A DNA stretch of 64,000 bases. Origin: Micromonospora endolithica (GTDB taxonomy: Bacteria > Actinomycetota > Actinomycetes > Mycobacteriales > Micromonosporaceae). Below, piece after piece: positions 43,121 to 52,668 of this stretch. The notes beneath the pieces were generated by a model that was not told the DNA's origin, did no database searches, and saw nothing but the letters and a program-made list of their open reading frames with translations. A program made the position numbers and the translations under genes. Where the stretch lies: positions 124,001 through 188,000 of the forward strand of contig NZ_RBAK01000004.1 of NCBI RefSeq assembly GCF_003626595.1, read 5' to 3'. Position 1 is the first letter of the stretch. Every line of letters begins with the position of its first letter.

Positions 43121-46100
43121 TCAGGCGGACTGCCGGCGGCGGCCGAGTGACAGGAGCAGGCCGGCGACGGCCAGGGCGGCTCCGGCGGCGGCGGTGTAGC
43201 CGGGGAGCTGGGTGGGGATGCCCAGGTGGACGGTGATGCCGAGGATGCGGGACAGGCCCCAGGGCAGCAGCGCGAGCTGGTCGTTCCACACCGTCAGCGC
43301 GCGTTCCAGGCCCACCACCGAGACCAGGGCGGACAGCACGCCGAGGGGTACGCCCGCGGCGGTGAGGGTCAGCCCGACGGCGCTTGCGCGGCGCAGGCCG
43401 TACCGGTCCCGCAGGACCACGGCGGTGGCCACGAACAGCCAGCCGAACGCCGCGAACGCGACGGTGACGTACGCCGCGCGCAGACCCGGCGCGGTCCAGA
43501 AGGCGAACCAGTACCCGCCCGGCCCGCGCCCGGCGAGCGCGGCCAGCAGCAGCACGCTGCGCAGCAGCGCGACGCCGCCGACCACGGCCCACAGGTGGAA
43601 CGGATCCCGCCGGCCGACGACGAGGCGCACGACGAGGGCGAACAGCGCCCACCCGCCGAGGGTGACCAGCAGGTGCGCCGGCGCGGCGAACCAGGTCAGC
43701 ACGAGCCGGCTCGCCACCAGCAGCACGGCCGGGACCAGCCACACCAACACCCGGTCCGCCCGCGACCGGGGTGCCGGCAGCGCGGCCACCCGCCACGGCC
43801 GGAGCGCGCCGAGCAGCAACCCGCGCGCGGCGGCCGCGCCGAACCCGCGCCCGCGCAGGCCGAGCAGCACCACCAGCAGGACCGACCCGAGCAGCGCCCG
43901 GGCCGCCCAGGCCATCGCCGGGTCCCGGTCGGCGCGCCGCGCCCCGAGGTCGGCGGCGGTGAAGTTGTACGCCGGCAGGTCCAGGTCGGCGCCGTAGCGC
44001 TGCCGGTGCGCGTCGCGCGCGTCCTGGTACGCCGCCGCGGCCCGCCGCCAGTCGTGGCGGGCGGCGGCGGAGCCGGTGTCCAGCCACTGCGCGTGCCGCA
44101 GCACCATGGCCCGGTACGCGCCCAGCGTTTCGAACAGGTCGACCTGGTAGTCGAGCGTCGCGGTGAAGCGCCCGCGCAGTTCGGCGTCGCGCCAGGTCGC
44201 CGGGTCGGTCGCGGCGACCAGGTCGCGCATCCGCCGGGCCAGCGCGACGGCCTGCGCGCCCTCCTCGATCGCCTCGTCGACGCGGCCGCCGGTCACCGCG
44301 TAGATGCTGCCCAGCGCGGCGGAGTCGCCGGTCGGGATGTCCCACTCGAAGATCCACATCATGGGCGGCGGTTCCAGACCGAGCGCGCGCACCGACCGGT
44401 CGGCGTACGGGCCGATGTAGAGGCCCTTGGTGACCGCCTGCCGGGACAGCGCCATGGCCTGCCCGATCGCCGCGACGGTGGCCGGGTCGCCGGAGAACGT
44501 GCGGTACGCCCAGTCCGCCGTGACCTGCGCCGGGTCGGCGTGCGGATTCCACGCCAGCCGGCCGACGGAGTACGTGTTGAGCTCGTAGAGCTGCCAGAAG
44601 CCGGCGCGCAGGTACAGCGACATGGGCCCGGCGCGCAGCGGCCCGCCGTCCTGGGTCCAGTTCCAGACGCCCTCGACGTTCGGGTTGGCGGCGAGGAACG
44701 CGCGCAACGCCTGGCGGTGCAGCGGGCCGAGGTCGTTGGGCAGCGAACCGAACGCCTCGAACTCGCGCCGGGCCTGGAACTCCACGATGCGGCGGTGCCC
44801 ACCGCCCAGCAGGGTGGTGTTCAGCGGCAGGTGGCTGTAGAAGTCGCCCAGGGTGTACTTGGTGGACACGATCAGGTGCGGGTCGTCGAGCCCGCCGAGC
44901 ACCCGCGCGTACGACTCCGGGTTGGTGTGCAGGTCGCCGACGGCGCCGACGCCCACTGTCCAGGTGCGGAAGATGATGTCCTTGCCGGCCGGGCCCGCGG
45001 TGTCCAGCAGTGCCCGCAGCATCGCGCGCACGGACGTTTCCGTGGTCACCGCGAGCTTCGACGAGTAGTCCCAGCCGGTCCCGGCGTACACCTCGCCGCC
45101 CTCGCCGACACGGACCATCAGGCCGTCGACGAACGGCATGCTCTCGAACAGTTCGGCCAGACCGGCCTGGTAGACCGCCCACAGCCGAGGGTCGGCCACG
45201 TCGAGACCGCCGACGGTCCGCGTCAGGTACGCCTCCAGTGGGGGCGACACCGCGAGCATGTCGGTCAGCAGGAAGACCCGCACGCCCATGTCCTCGGCGT
45301 ACCGGAAGACGGGGCCGAACGCCGCGACCATCGCCCGCGCGCGGTCGACGTGCGGATCGCCGGACGGGTAGACCGCGCGCCCGTCGCCGACCCTCGCGAA
45401 CGTGACGTACTCCAGGAAGCCGGGTACGACGATCCCGTTGAATCCCTGCGCCACCGAATGGTCGACGAACTGCCGGAACTGCGCGTCGATGCGGGCCACC
45501 GCGCCGGCGTCCACCCACGGCGCGCCGGGCAGCACCGCCGATGCGACCACATCGGTGTTCAGGCCGTAGTCGTCGCCGGCGGCGAAGGCGGCCGGGTCGG
45601 GCTCGCGGCCCACCGAGCCCGCGTCGGTCAGCCGCAGGCCGAGCCGGGGGACGACCACCCGACCCACGTCCGCCGCGGGGAGCGCCTCGGCACCGGAGCG
45701 GATCCGGTCGGCCAGCCGGTACATCCCGGCTGCCACGCCCGCGACGTCGCCGCCGTGGACGGCCAGCTCGGCGCCGTCCACGTCGAGCCGGTACGACTCG
45801 GGCGCCCCGCCGAGGGCGGCCAGCACGCCCGCCCGCAGCGTGGTCACCGCCGACAGGTCCGGGTCCGCACCGCGCGCCGCGCCGGTGCCCGGCGCGGCCG
45901 TCGCGGACCTGGCCGGGCGCGCCGCGGCGGGCGCGAGCGCCGGCCGGGGCAGGCCGCGGGAGACGACCGCGTCGGCGACGGCGGCCGCGGCCTTCCTGAT
46001 CCGCGGCTCGTCGGGCACGACGAGGGACGCCAACGGCGGGACCGGTGCGGGCGTCCGCGCCGCCGCGGCGACGACGTCCTCGCGCGGCACGGCGGCGGGG

Positions 46101-46240
46101 GAGTGGCTCAGTCCCAGCGTGTCGCCGACCCCCCAGGCCGTGGCCGCGCCGAGCGCCAGCAGGACCGCTGCGGCGACGAGCAGGGAGTACGGCCTGCGGG
46201 CCAGAGCGACGGGAGTCACGCTCGCATGGTAGTGGCCCAC
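43121..46240 (-). CDS. Large membrane protein with glycoside-hydrolase-like extracellular domain
   Basis: About 1039 residues (GTG 46240; GTG 46219 also possible). One N-terminal membrane helix (LLVAAAVLLALGAATAWGVG) is followed by a ~750-residue extracellular part. This has features of GH67/alpha-glucuronidase-like (beta/alpha)8 proteins: YRLDVDGAELAVHGGDVAG as an N-terminal GH-associated domain, FNGIVVPGFLEYV, MPFVDGLMVRVGEGGEVYAG, VEGVWNWTQDGGPL. The last ~240 residues hold six or so membrane helices, an unusual fusion. The substrate is unknown, and the family call is by motif resemblance only. Confidence 0.7.
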   Translation of the reverse strand: MGHYHASVTPVALARRPYSLLVAAAVLLALGAATAWGVGDTLGLSHSPAAVPREDVVAAAARTPAPVPPLASLVVPDEPRIRKAAAAVADAVVSRGLPRPALAPAAARPARSATAAPGTGAARGADPDLSAVTTLRAGVLAALGGAPESYRLDVDGAELAVHGGDVAGVAAGMYRLADRIRSGAEALPAADVGRVVVPRLGLRLTDAGSVGREPDPAAFAAGDDYGLNTDVVASAVLPGAPWVDAGAVARIDAQFRQFVDHSVAQGFNGIVVPGFLEYVTFARVGDGRAVYPSGDPHVDRARAMVAAFGPVFRYAEDMGVRVFLLTDMLAVSPPLEAYLTRTVGGLDVADPRLWAVYQAGLAELFESMPFVDGLMVRVGEGGEVYAGTGWDYSSKLAVTTETSVRAMLRALLDTAGPAGKDIIFRTWTVGVGAVGDLHTNPESYARVLGGLDDPHLIVSTKYTLGDFYSHLPLNTTLLGGGHRRIVEFQARREFEAFGSLPNDLGPLHRQALRAFLAANPNVEGVWNWTQDGGPLRAGPMSLYLRAGFWQLYELNTYSVGRLAWNPHADPAQVTADWAYRTFSGDPATVAAIGQAMALSRQAVTKGLYIGPYADRSVRALGLEPPPMMWIFEWDIPTGDSAALGSIYAVTGGRVDEAIEEGAQAVALARRMRDLVAATDPATWRDAELRGRFTATLDYQVDLFETLGAYRAMVLRHAQWLDTGSAAARHDWRRAAAAYQDARDAHRQRYGADLDLPAYNFTAADLGARRADRDPAMAWAARALLGSVLLVVLLGLRGRGFGAAAARGLLLGALRPWRVAALPAPRSRADRVLVWLVPAVLLVASRLVLTWFAAPAHLLVTLGGWALFALVVRLVVGRRDPFHLWAVVGGVALLRSVLLLAALAGRGPGGYWFAFWTAPGLRAAYVTVAFAAFGWLFVATAVVLRDRYGLRRASAVGLTLTAAGVPLGVLSALVSVVGLERALTVWNDQLALLPWGLSRILGITVHLGIPTQLPGYTAAAGAALAVAGLLLSLGRRRQSA

Positions 46241-46309
46241 CGGTCCCGTTCTCGACGTGCGGAAACGCTCCCTCAGCAGGGCTGGCCTGACCGGGACCGG
46301 CGGTCAGAG

Positions 46310-47635
46310 CTACACTGGCACGTCGATCACCTGGATCGGCTTCCGTTTCCAGGCCGCGAGCAGGCCGTTGACCACCTCGACCGTGTCCGTCCAGCCGGCA
46401 CGGCCACTCAGGCCGGCGGTCAGCAGGGTCGACGGGACCTGCCCGGCGCGCAGCAGTTGCTGCCAGCCCACGACGTCGAGCCGCAGGTATTCCAGCGCGG
46501 GTAGTTCGGTGGTGGCGGGAAGGTTGGCGACCACGGCGGATTCGGTGACCAGGGTGCGTAGCCGGTGGCCGGCCAGAGCGGACAGGTCGCAGGGCACGGC
46601 TGCGGCTCCGATGTACAGCACTTCGGTCGTCGGCTGGACATCGGCGAGTGTCTTGCCGGTGCGCGACCCGACCCGCACCAGCAGCTCGCCCTCCGGACCC
46701 GGCTTCGCCAGGGTGGCGGGCCGCTCGGTGAGCAGCTCGGTCAGCGAGGGCGCCAGCCAGCGGGCGCCAGCGGACATCTCGTGGTCGACGAACAGCACCT
46801 GGCCGAACGTCCCCTGCGGCCCGGGGGCGAGGTCGACGACGTACAGGTTGCCGCCGCCGTCCTCGCCGACCACGAACCACGCCGACGAGGCCGCCAACTG
46901 CTGCACCCGGCCGTGCGGATCGGGCGCGACGACCTCGGTCGCGCCGTAGGTCCAGGACAGATAACGGGCCTGCGGTTCCAGATAGGCGCGGGCGGCGGCG
47001 TCGGCAAGCGGCACGATCCGCAAGCCGTAGAAGAGCTCCCGGTCGGCGGGCTGCAGGACCAGGGTGCCCTCGGCGGCGGCGAGGAAGAGCGCCCGGACGT
47101 CATCGGGCAGCGCGACGCCGAGGTCCGCCTCCGCCGCGGCAAGCTCCGACGGGTCGACCGGCCGCGCGTCCGGCAGCAGCTGCCGGACCAGCGCGGTGAC
47201 CGTGGCCGCGTCGGCACCGGCGGACAAGGCCACGTCGTGGCGGACCGGCTCGCGGCGGTACGGCTCCGGATGCGCTCCGGCGACCAGGTGCACGTCCTCC
47301 AGCAGGTCACTGCCCATCCCGAACGACACCTGCGGCGCGCTGGGGACGATGCTCACCACCGCCGACCCGGAGCGCGTCGTGACGCCGCGCACCGCGACGG
47401 TCTGCCCGCCGGTCAGCCCGGCCAGCGACCTGAGCATGTCCGTCGGCCGCTCACCCCGCTCCAGTCTCAGTCCGGGGAGGCTGTGGTCGCCGTCGTAGGC
47501 GATCGAGCCGCCGAACGCGCCGGGTGCCATCGTGCCGCGGAACTCGGCCTCCGCTGCCCCGGGGGGCATGCTGTTGCGCAGCGCGGTCACGAACGGACGC
47601 CAGGCATCGGCCTGAGACAACGAAGCGTCGATCAC
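46310..47635 (-). CDS. SMI1/KNR4 (SUKH)-like protein
   Basis: 441 residues from GTG 47635. The frame is open far upstream (to 49042), but that part runs antisense through the kinase gene at 47803-48339 and into the NB-ARC gene. The middle (~160-340) resembles SUKH: SELAAAEADLGVALPDDVRALFLAAAEGTLV, then YGLRIVPL and SAWFVVGEDGGGNLYVVDLA. SUKH proteins are often immunity proteins against polymorphic toxins, but no toxin gene is nearby. A dyad CGATCAC-CGC-GTGATCG overlaps the start codon. The ends of the protein are not recognised. Confidence 0.75.
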   Translation of the reverse strand: MIDASLSQADAWRPFVTALRNSMPPGAAEAEFRGTMAPGAFGGSIAYDGDHSLPGLRLERGERPTDMLRSLAGLTGGQTVAVRGVTTRSGSAVVSIVPSAPQVSFGMGSDLLEDVHLVAGAHPEPYRREPVRHDVALSAGADAATVTALVRQLLPDARPVDPSELAAAEADLGVALPDDVRALFLAAAEGTLVLQPADRELFYGLRIVPLADAAARAYLEPQARYLSWTYGATEVVAPDPHGRVQQLAASSAWFVVGEDGGGNLYVVDLAPGPQGTFGQVLFVDHEMSAGARWLAPSLTELLTERPATLAKPGPEGELLVRVGSRTGKTLADVQPTTEVLYIGAAAVPCDLSALAGHRLRTLVTESAVVANLPATTELPALEYLRLDVVGWQQLLRAGQVPSTLLTAGLSGRAGWTDTVEVVNGLLAAWKRKPIQVIDVPV

Positions 47636-47802
47636 CGCGTGATCGTAGGCGGGAGGTCGGACACCCCGGCAGGTGCCGACCGGTCCAGTTGGCCAACCTC
47701 CCTGAACACCCCGAGCGACCGGGACACCCGTGCGTACCTCGTGATCACCGATCCTCGCCGGGTCGGGATGAGCAGTCGGGCAACGTGGCGAGGACCGGGG
47801 CG

Positions 47803-48339
47803 TCAGGAGACCGCCGGGGGCCAGCGGTGGGTGCGCCACTCGTTCCATGTCGCGAACCCGGCCGGTGGGTCGTCGATGGGCTCGCTGCCGTCGAGCTCGC
47901 CTGGCGTGGGGATGTCGATGGTGGCGGCCCACTCGGCGAGTTCTTCGTCGGACATCGGCCACGTCGTCTGTGGGGCTTCGGCTTGGCGCCGATCGAGTCG
48001 TCTGCGCTGTTCGGCCGGGTCGAGTTCGAAGTAGCGCATCTGCACCGTCGCGCCGAGGTCCGCTGCGGCCCGGCGTAGGGCGGAGCGCTCGTCGCGGCTC
48101 CAGAGGCCGAAGTCGATCACGACATTGGTGCCGAGTTCGAGGGCGCGCAGCCCGATCTGGATGAGCCGTCCTTCGATCACGTCCTGAGCCGATGGCGGAT
48201 TCTCGTGCCCGTAGAGAGCCTTCACCCATTCGTCCTTGGTGAGACGGAGTGCCCGCTGCTCGATCTCGATGCGCCAAGCGGCAGTGGTCTTCCCCGTGCA
48301 GGGGAGTCCCACGGTGAGGAAGAGCGTTGGTTGTCTCAT
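47803..48339 (-). CDS. Small P-loop kinase / AAA-type ATP-binding protein
   Basis: 178 residues from ATG 48339. Walker A GLPCTGKTTAA (Lys17), a Walker B-like VVIDFGLWSRDERS, and Arg-rich QRRRLDRRQAE resembling a lid. It matches the bacterial zeta-toxin/Cmk-like AAA_33 kinases that phosphorylate small molecules or RNA. The region upstream to 48531 in this frame is low complexity and not included. Substrate unknown. Confidence 0.85.
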   Translation of the reverse strand: MRQPTLFLTVGLPCTGKTTAAWRIEIEQRALRLTKDEWVKALYGHENPPSAQDVIEGRLIQIGLRALELGTNVVIDFGLWSRDERSALRRAAADLGATVQMRYFELDPAEQRRRLDRRQAEAPQTTWPMSDEELAEWAATIDIPTPGELDGSEPIDDPPAGFATWNEWRTHRWPPAVS

Positions 48340-48614
48340 GATCACCCGCTTTCGACCCGAAGGCCCATCTCCGCCGACGCCCACCCGTACCGGCGTGCCG
48401 GGCGTCGTCGCGCTCGGCACGGCACCGACCGATGACGCCACAGGCTGTCGCGCACGCTGCACCCGGAGCTCCCGACCGGGCGAGACAGCGCTGACGCGGG
48501 CACCTCTCCGGTGGACCGGAACTGGCATCATGGTCGCATGCCGAGCGATCTCCGGGTGTCGATGGCTTCGCGTACTGGCGTGGGCGTGCCCGACGCGGCC
48601 GGGGCGGCGGTCGG

Positions 48615-50987
48615 TTGAGCGCCGACGGGTGGCGCGGTGGTCCGACTCGGGTTCCCCCGGACGGGAGACGCGACCCTCGCCGGAACGTGGCCCTGCTGTT
48701 GGTGACGGTGTCGAGTCTGCTCTCGGTCGTGCTCGCCGTCGTGGTCAACGTGGCGACCGGCGGTGAACTGCCCGAACCGGTCGCGGCGTACGGCTGGCTG
48801 GCCTGGCCGACGGTCGCCGCGCTGACCCTCGCCGGGGTCGGCCTCGCGCTGTGGCAGCACCGGCTGGGACAGGTCGGGCAGTCTTGCCCGACATCCGCTC
48901 TCCCGCTTGCGGAGGTCCCGTCCCCGCCGAGTGAGCTTCCGGTCGCGCCGCGTCTCACCGGTCGGGAGACGGAGCTGGCCACCGTTGAGGAACTGGTCGC
49001 GGACGGCGCGCAGGCCGTCAGCATCTCCGCGGCGCCGGGCACGGGAAAGTCGGCACTGGCCTTGTCCTACGCCCACCGGGTCCGCGAGCGGTTCCCGGAC
49101 GGCCAGTTGTACGTCGTCCTGGGCGGTGCCGGCCCCGACCCCGTGCCGTCGCAGGAAGCGCTGATCCGGATGCTCAAGGCGCTCGGTCGGGACGTGGAGG
49201 AACGCCGGGGCACGTTGGAGGAGTTGTCGTCACGCTTCCGGTCCCTGGTCGCGCACCGGCGGCTTCTCGTCGTACTCGACGACGCCCGCGACGCGGCGCA
49301 GGTACGGCCACTGATCGCAGCGGGGGCGGGCTGTCTCACCCTGATCACGAGTCGCCGGCTGATCGCGGACCTGCCCGGAACCGCCGTGCTGACCCTCGAC
49401 GCGCTGTCGTCCGGACAGGCGCTCGAACTGCTGGCGGCGACGGTCGGCGCGGACCGGATCGCCGCGGACGCCTCGGGTGCCCGCCGGCTGGTCGAGGTCT
49501 GCGCGGGGCTGCCGCTCGCGCTGCGTATCGTCGGATCCCGGCTCCGCGCCCGACCCGGGTGGACCCCGTCCGCCCTGGCCGACCGGTTGGCGGACGAGAG
49601 CCGCCGGCTCGACGAGCTACGGGTGGGTGACCGGACGATCAGGTCGGCCTTCCAGTCCACGTACGAGGAGTTGAGCGATGTGGACCGGCTGGTGTTCCGG
49701 CGAGCCGGGTCGCATCCGGGTGTGCTGTTCGGGCTCCAGTCGGCGGCGCGTCGGTGCGGCCTCGATTCGTCCGCGGTGCGGGACGCCCTGGACCGGCTGG
49801 TGGACGCCTTCCTGATCGAGGCGCCGACACCGTCGAGCTACCGGCTACACGACCTCCTGCGGCTGTTCGCCGCAGAGATGATGGAGCGGCAGGAGACGGC
49901 CGGCGACCGTGCCGCCTGCCTGATCCGGCAGCTGGACTGGTTACGGGACAGGGCCGGGTCCGGCGGCGGTGTCGCGGACGAACGCGACAACATCCTGGCC
50001 GTGCTGCGGACCGCGGTGGCCGAAGGGCTCACCGACCAGGCGTGGGCACTGGTGGAGGCGGTGCACCCGCTGCTGACCGCGGCCGACGACCACAGCTACC
50101 GACTGCAGCTGTGGCGATCGGCGGAGCAGGCCGCGGCATCGGCGGGCGACGACCAGCGGCGGGTGCGCGCGTTGCGGTGGGTCTCGCACTCCTACGGGCT
50201 GGCCGGCGAGGTGGAGTCCGAACTGTCTGCGGCGCGGGAGGCCGTCGCTCTCGCCGAGCGACTCGGCGACACGGAGGAGTTGGCACAGACCGTTCGCCGA
50301 ATGGGCGAGGCGCTGCGGTCGTACGGACGTCCGGATGAGGCGGAGGAGTCGCTGCTGCGGGCTCTGCGACTGTTCCAGCGGTCACACGCGGTCGAGGAGG
50401 AGATCGAGGTCCGCTCCGCCCTGGGGGTCCTCTACAACACCCTTGGTCGTCCTGAACGCAGCATTCCGACGCTGGAGCGGGCGGCGGCACTCCTTCCGAC
50501 GGCGGAGACGGCACTACACGGTTACGTGTTCCTGGGGCTGGCTGCCGGCCACAAGATCGCCGGCCACCCGACGGAGGCGGCCGCTCTGACGAGGCGAGCC
50601 TTCGACATCGCCGACCGGCTGGACGACGAGTTCCTCCGCGGGTACTGCTTGCACGAACGGGGCTGGCTCGCCGCGGAGGACGAGCGGCACCGGGACGCCG
50701 AACAGGACTTCCGCGCCATGCTGGAGATCTTCACGCGGATCCGGCACGGCGCCGGGGTGGGTGGGGCACAGCACGCCCTCGGCGCCGTCGCGGCCGCTCA
50801 GGGTCGCCCGGACCAGGCGGCCAGGGCGTATCGGGCGGCGATCGCGGTGTACGAACGGCTGGGCAACATGGAGTTCGCAAACAAGGTCCGGCGTTCCCTG
50901 TCCGCGCTCAACTCGACCCGACCGACCGCCGATGGCGACCGTATGAGCCCCGACGACACCGACCCGAGAACGTCGAGTCGGCCTTGA
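48615..50987 (+). CDS. NB-ARC/STAND ATPase with TPR repeats and N-terminal membrane helices
   Basis: About 790 residues; the TTG at 48615 is the likely start but unproven. Two membrane helices at ~24-80 (NVALLLVTVSSLLSVVLAVV, WLAWPTVAALTLAGVGLALW). NB-ARC domain ~110-440: RLTGRETELATVEEL, Walker A SAAPGTGKSALAL, Walker B RLLVVLDDARDAAQ, GLPLALRIVGSRL. TPR-like repeats fill ~500-770. The organisation is like AfsR/SARP regulators without the DNA-binding N-terminus, replaced by membrane helices. It may be a membrane-tethered signalling or defence STAND protein. No effector domain is visible. Confidence 0.82.
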   Translation: MSADGWRGGPTRVPPDGRRDPRRNVALLLVTVSSLLSVVLAVVVNVATGGELPEPVAAYGWLAWPTVAALTLAGVGLALWQHRLGQVGQSCPTSALPLAEVPSPPSELPVAPRLTGRETELATVEELVADGAQAVSISAAPGTGKSALALSYAHRVRERFPDGQLYVVLGGAGPDPVPSQEALIRMLKALGRDVEERRGTLEELSSRFRSLVAHRRLLVVLDDARDAAQVRPLIAAGAGCLTLITSRRLIADLPGTAVLTLDALSSGQALELLAATVGADRIAADASGARRLVEVCAGLPLALRIVGSRLRARPGWTPSALADRLADESRRLDELRVGDRTIRSAFQSTYEELSDVDRLVFRRAGSHPGVLFGLQSAARRCGLDSSAVRDALDRLVDAFLIEAPTPSSYRLHDLLRLFAAEMMERQETAGDRAACLIRQLDWLRDRAGSGGGVADERDNILAVLRTAVAEGLTDQAWALVEAVHPLLTAADDHSYRLQLWRSAEQAAASAGDDQRRVRALRWVSHSYGLAGEVESELSAAREAVALAERLGDTEELAQTVRRMGEALRSYGRPDEAEESLLRALRLFQRSHAVEEEIEVRSALGVLYNTLGRPERSIPTLERAAALLPTAETALHGYVFLGLAAGHKIAGHPTEAAALTRRAFDIADRLDDEFLRGYCLHERGWLAAEDERHRDAEQDFRAMLEIFTRIRHGAGVGGAQHALGAVAAAQGRPDQAARAYRAAIAVYERLGNMEFANKVRRSLSALNSTRPTADGDRMSPDDTDPRTSSRP

Positions 50988-51075
50988 GCACCGGCGGGTG
51001 AACTTCCATGGCTCTCGATGGTCTGCCGGACTGTATCCGCAACTGTCGATGAGCGCGCGCCGTCCCGGCCCGGGC

Positions 51076-51705
51076 TCAGGTGCGGCAGCAGGCATCGTCC
51101 AGGTCCATCCGATCGAGCCGGGCGAGTTCGCCATTGCCCGTTCGGAGCACCGCCGCGGCGAACGCGGTGGTCGCGGGGTGGTTCCCGCCCCGCTGCTCCG
51201 CGGCGGCGATCCGGATCGTCTGTGCCAGGTGCGCGCGCAGTTGCCGCTCCGCCAGCCGGTGGAACGCGACACCGTCTGCCGACCGTAACGCGGTCAGCTC
51301 TGCCTCGGTGGCCATGCCCGGCATGTCGTGGCCCTCGTGCGGGTTGGTCGCCGGGGCACCGGCCTCGGTGAGCAGCCGACGGGCCAGGTCCAGGTCGTCA
51401 CGGTGTGCCGCGCCGACCCGCGCGGCCAGGCGTCGCCAGGCCGGGTCGGTGGTCCGGCCCGGCACCATGTCGAGCACCGGCAGTAGGCGCTCGGTCATCG
51501 CCGCGGTCAGCTGGAGCCACGCGATGTCGGTCGCGTTGAACTGACCGGCTGTCGGGGTGGACGGGACCGGGCCGGGGGACGTGACTGTCGACGGCACGAC
51601 CGCCGGCGGCGTGGTTCGGGTGGGGCCCGGCGAGCCGGTGGCGCAGCCGATGGCGAGCAGCGCCACGAGGAGCAGGGGGATGGGTGCGGTCACGGGCGTC
51701 CGCAT
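51076..51705 (-). CDS. DUF305 lipoprotein
   Basis: 209 residues from ATG 51705 with AGGAGG upstream. Lipoprotein signal with lipobox IGC (MRTPVTAPIPLLLVALLAIGC). DUF305 features: FNATDIAWLQLTAAMTERLL, HRDDLDLARRLL, HEGHDMPGM and EQRGGNHPATTAFA, all helical with His/Met-rich positions typical of this periplasmic, possibly metal-binding family. It ends DDACCRT, two Cys near the end. It lies 69 bp after the DUF1996 gene on the same strand, probably in one operon. Confidence 0.88.
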   Translation of the reverse strand: MRTPVTAPIPLLLVALLAIGCATGSPGPTRTTPPAVVPSTVTSPGPVPSTPTAGQFNATDIAWLQLTAAMTERLLPVLDMVPGRTTDPAWRRLAARVGAAHRDDLDLARRLLTEAGAPATNPHEGHDMPGMATEAELTALRSADGVAFHRLAERQLRAHLAQTIRIAAAEQRGGNHPATTAFAAAVLRTGNGELARLDRMDLDDACCRT

Positions 51706-51774
51706 CCGGCCTCCTTTGGCTCGGACGGCGGGCCCGGCGTGACCGGGCCCGCCTCCGGGGGGAAACGTGCCGAC

Positions 51775-52668
51775 TCAGATCGGTCGGCCGTCGTGACCGC
51801 ACTTGATGACGGGACGGATGCAGTCCTGGACCCGGCGGGCCATCTCCGCCACCGGCCAGGCGTTGAAGAAGTCGCCGTGCATGGTGTAGCCCGGCCCGGA
51901 GGCCAGCCGGAACCGCGACGGGTCACCACTGACCGGGTATCGCAGCACCTGCCGCAACTTGGGCACGTGCACCGGGTGGGTGCTGGGGCAGGCCTGGTTG
52001 ACCGGGTACGCCAGGTGGCTCTTGTGGTCCGGGGAGTCGAGGTCCCGACCGTTCCAGCACTGCGGGAAGTCCAGGTACGACTCCAGCATGGTGCCGGCCG
52101 GGCAGTTGACGAAGTTCTTCGACGGTGGCACGTGCCCGGCGTGCAGGCACGACCAGCGGGCGATGCTGTCGTTCGGCCCGGTGGCTCGCGCGTTGCCGGC
52201 GACGAGTCGCAGCCCCAGTGGGAACGGCTGGGTGTTCGCGACGACGTCGGCGCGTACCCCCTCGCCCAGGTAGTAGAACGTGGCGATCGCCGGCTCCACC
52301 GGCACGTTGTCGCGGTACAGCGTCGGCACCCAGTAGGACGAGACGTCCACCCGCGGGTTGCAGGTGGTGGGGGAGCTGACCAGATCAGGGAGAGTGGTGT
52401 TCGCGTTCGTCACCGTGCTGCCGAAGAAGCTGTGCATGTGCGAGGCGCCGGGCAGCCCGGGGAGGACGATCGGGTCGTCCGGCAGCCGGTGGCTGTAGGT
52501 GCAGTCGGCGGGGAACTCGGCGACCCGGATGGCGTTGACTCCCGGGGCGGCATCGGCGCGTGCGGTGGTGGAGAAGAGGTACGTGCCGAGTAGCACCAGC
52601 AGAGCGCCGATCGCCGTGGCGAGGCGCAGTCGGTGGTGGACGCCGGAGAGGGGTGCGGCCCTGTCCAT
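51775..52668 (-). CDS. Secreted DUF1996 protein
   Basis: 297 residues from ATG 52668 with AGGAG upstream. N-terminal signal/anchor (LRLATAIGALLVLLGTYLFS). DUF1996 motifs: FPADCTYSHRLPDDPIVLPG, SHMHSFFGSTVTN, SSYWVPTLYRDN, SYLDFPQCWNGRDLDSPDH and KSHLAYP. Such proteins occur in secretomes of actinomycetes and fungi that degrade biomass, with unknown activity. A perfect LacI-type palindrome 107 bp upstream suggests sugar control. Confidence 0.9.
   Translation of the reverse strand: MDRAAPLSGVHHRLRLATAIGALLVLLGTYLFSTTARADAAPGVNAIRVAEFPADCTYSHRLPDDPIVLPGLPGASHMHSFFGSTVTNANTTLPDLVSSPTTCNPRVDVSSYWVPTLYRDNVPVEPAIATFYYLGEGVRADVVANTQPFPLGLRLVAGNARATGPNDSIARWSCLHAGHVPPSKNFVNCPAGTMLESYLDFPQCWNGRDLDSPDHKSHLAYPVNQACPSTHPVHVPKLRQVLRYPVSGDPSRFRLASGPGYTMHGDFFNAWPVAEMARRVQDCIRPVIKCGHDGRPI

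Noticed and set aside
46310..49042. SUKH-like frame extended to 910 residues
   Set aside because: The upstream part is antisense to the kinase and NB-ARC genes and is low complexity. The GTG at 47635 is a better start.
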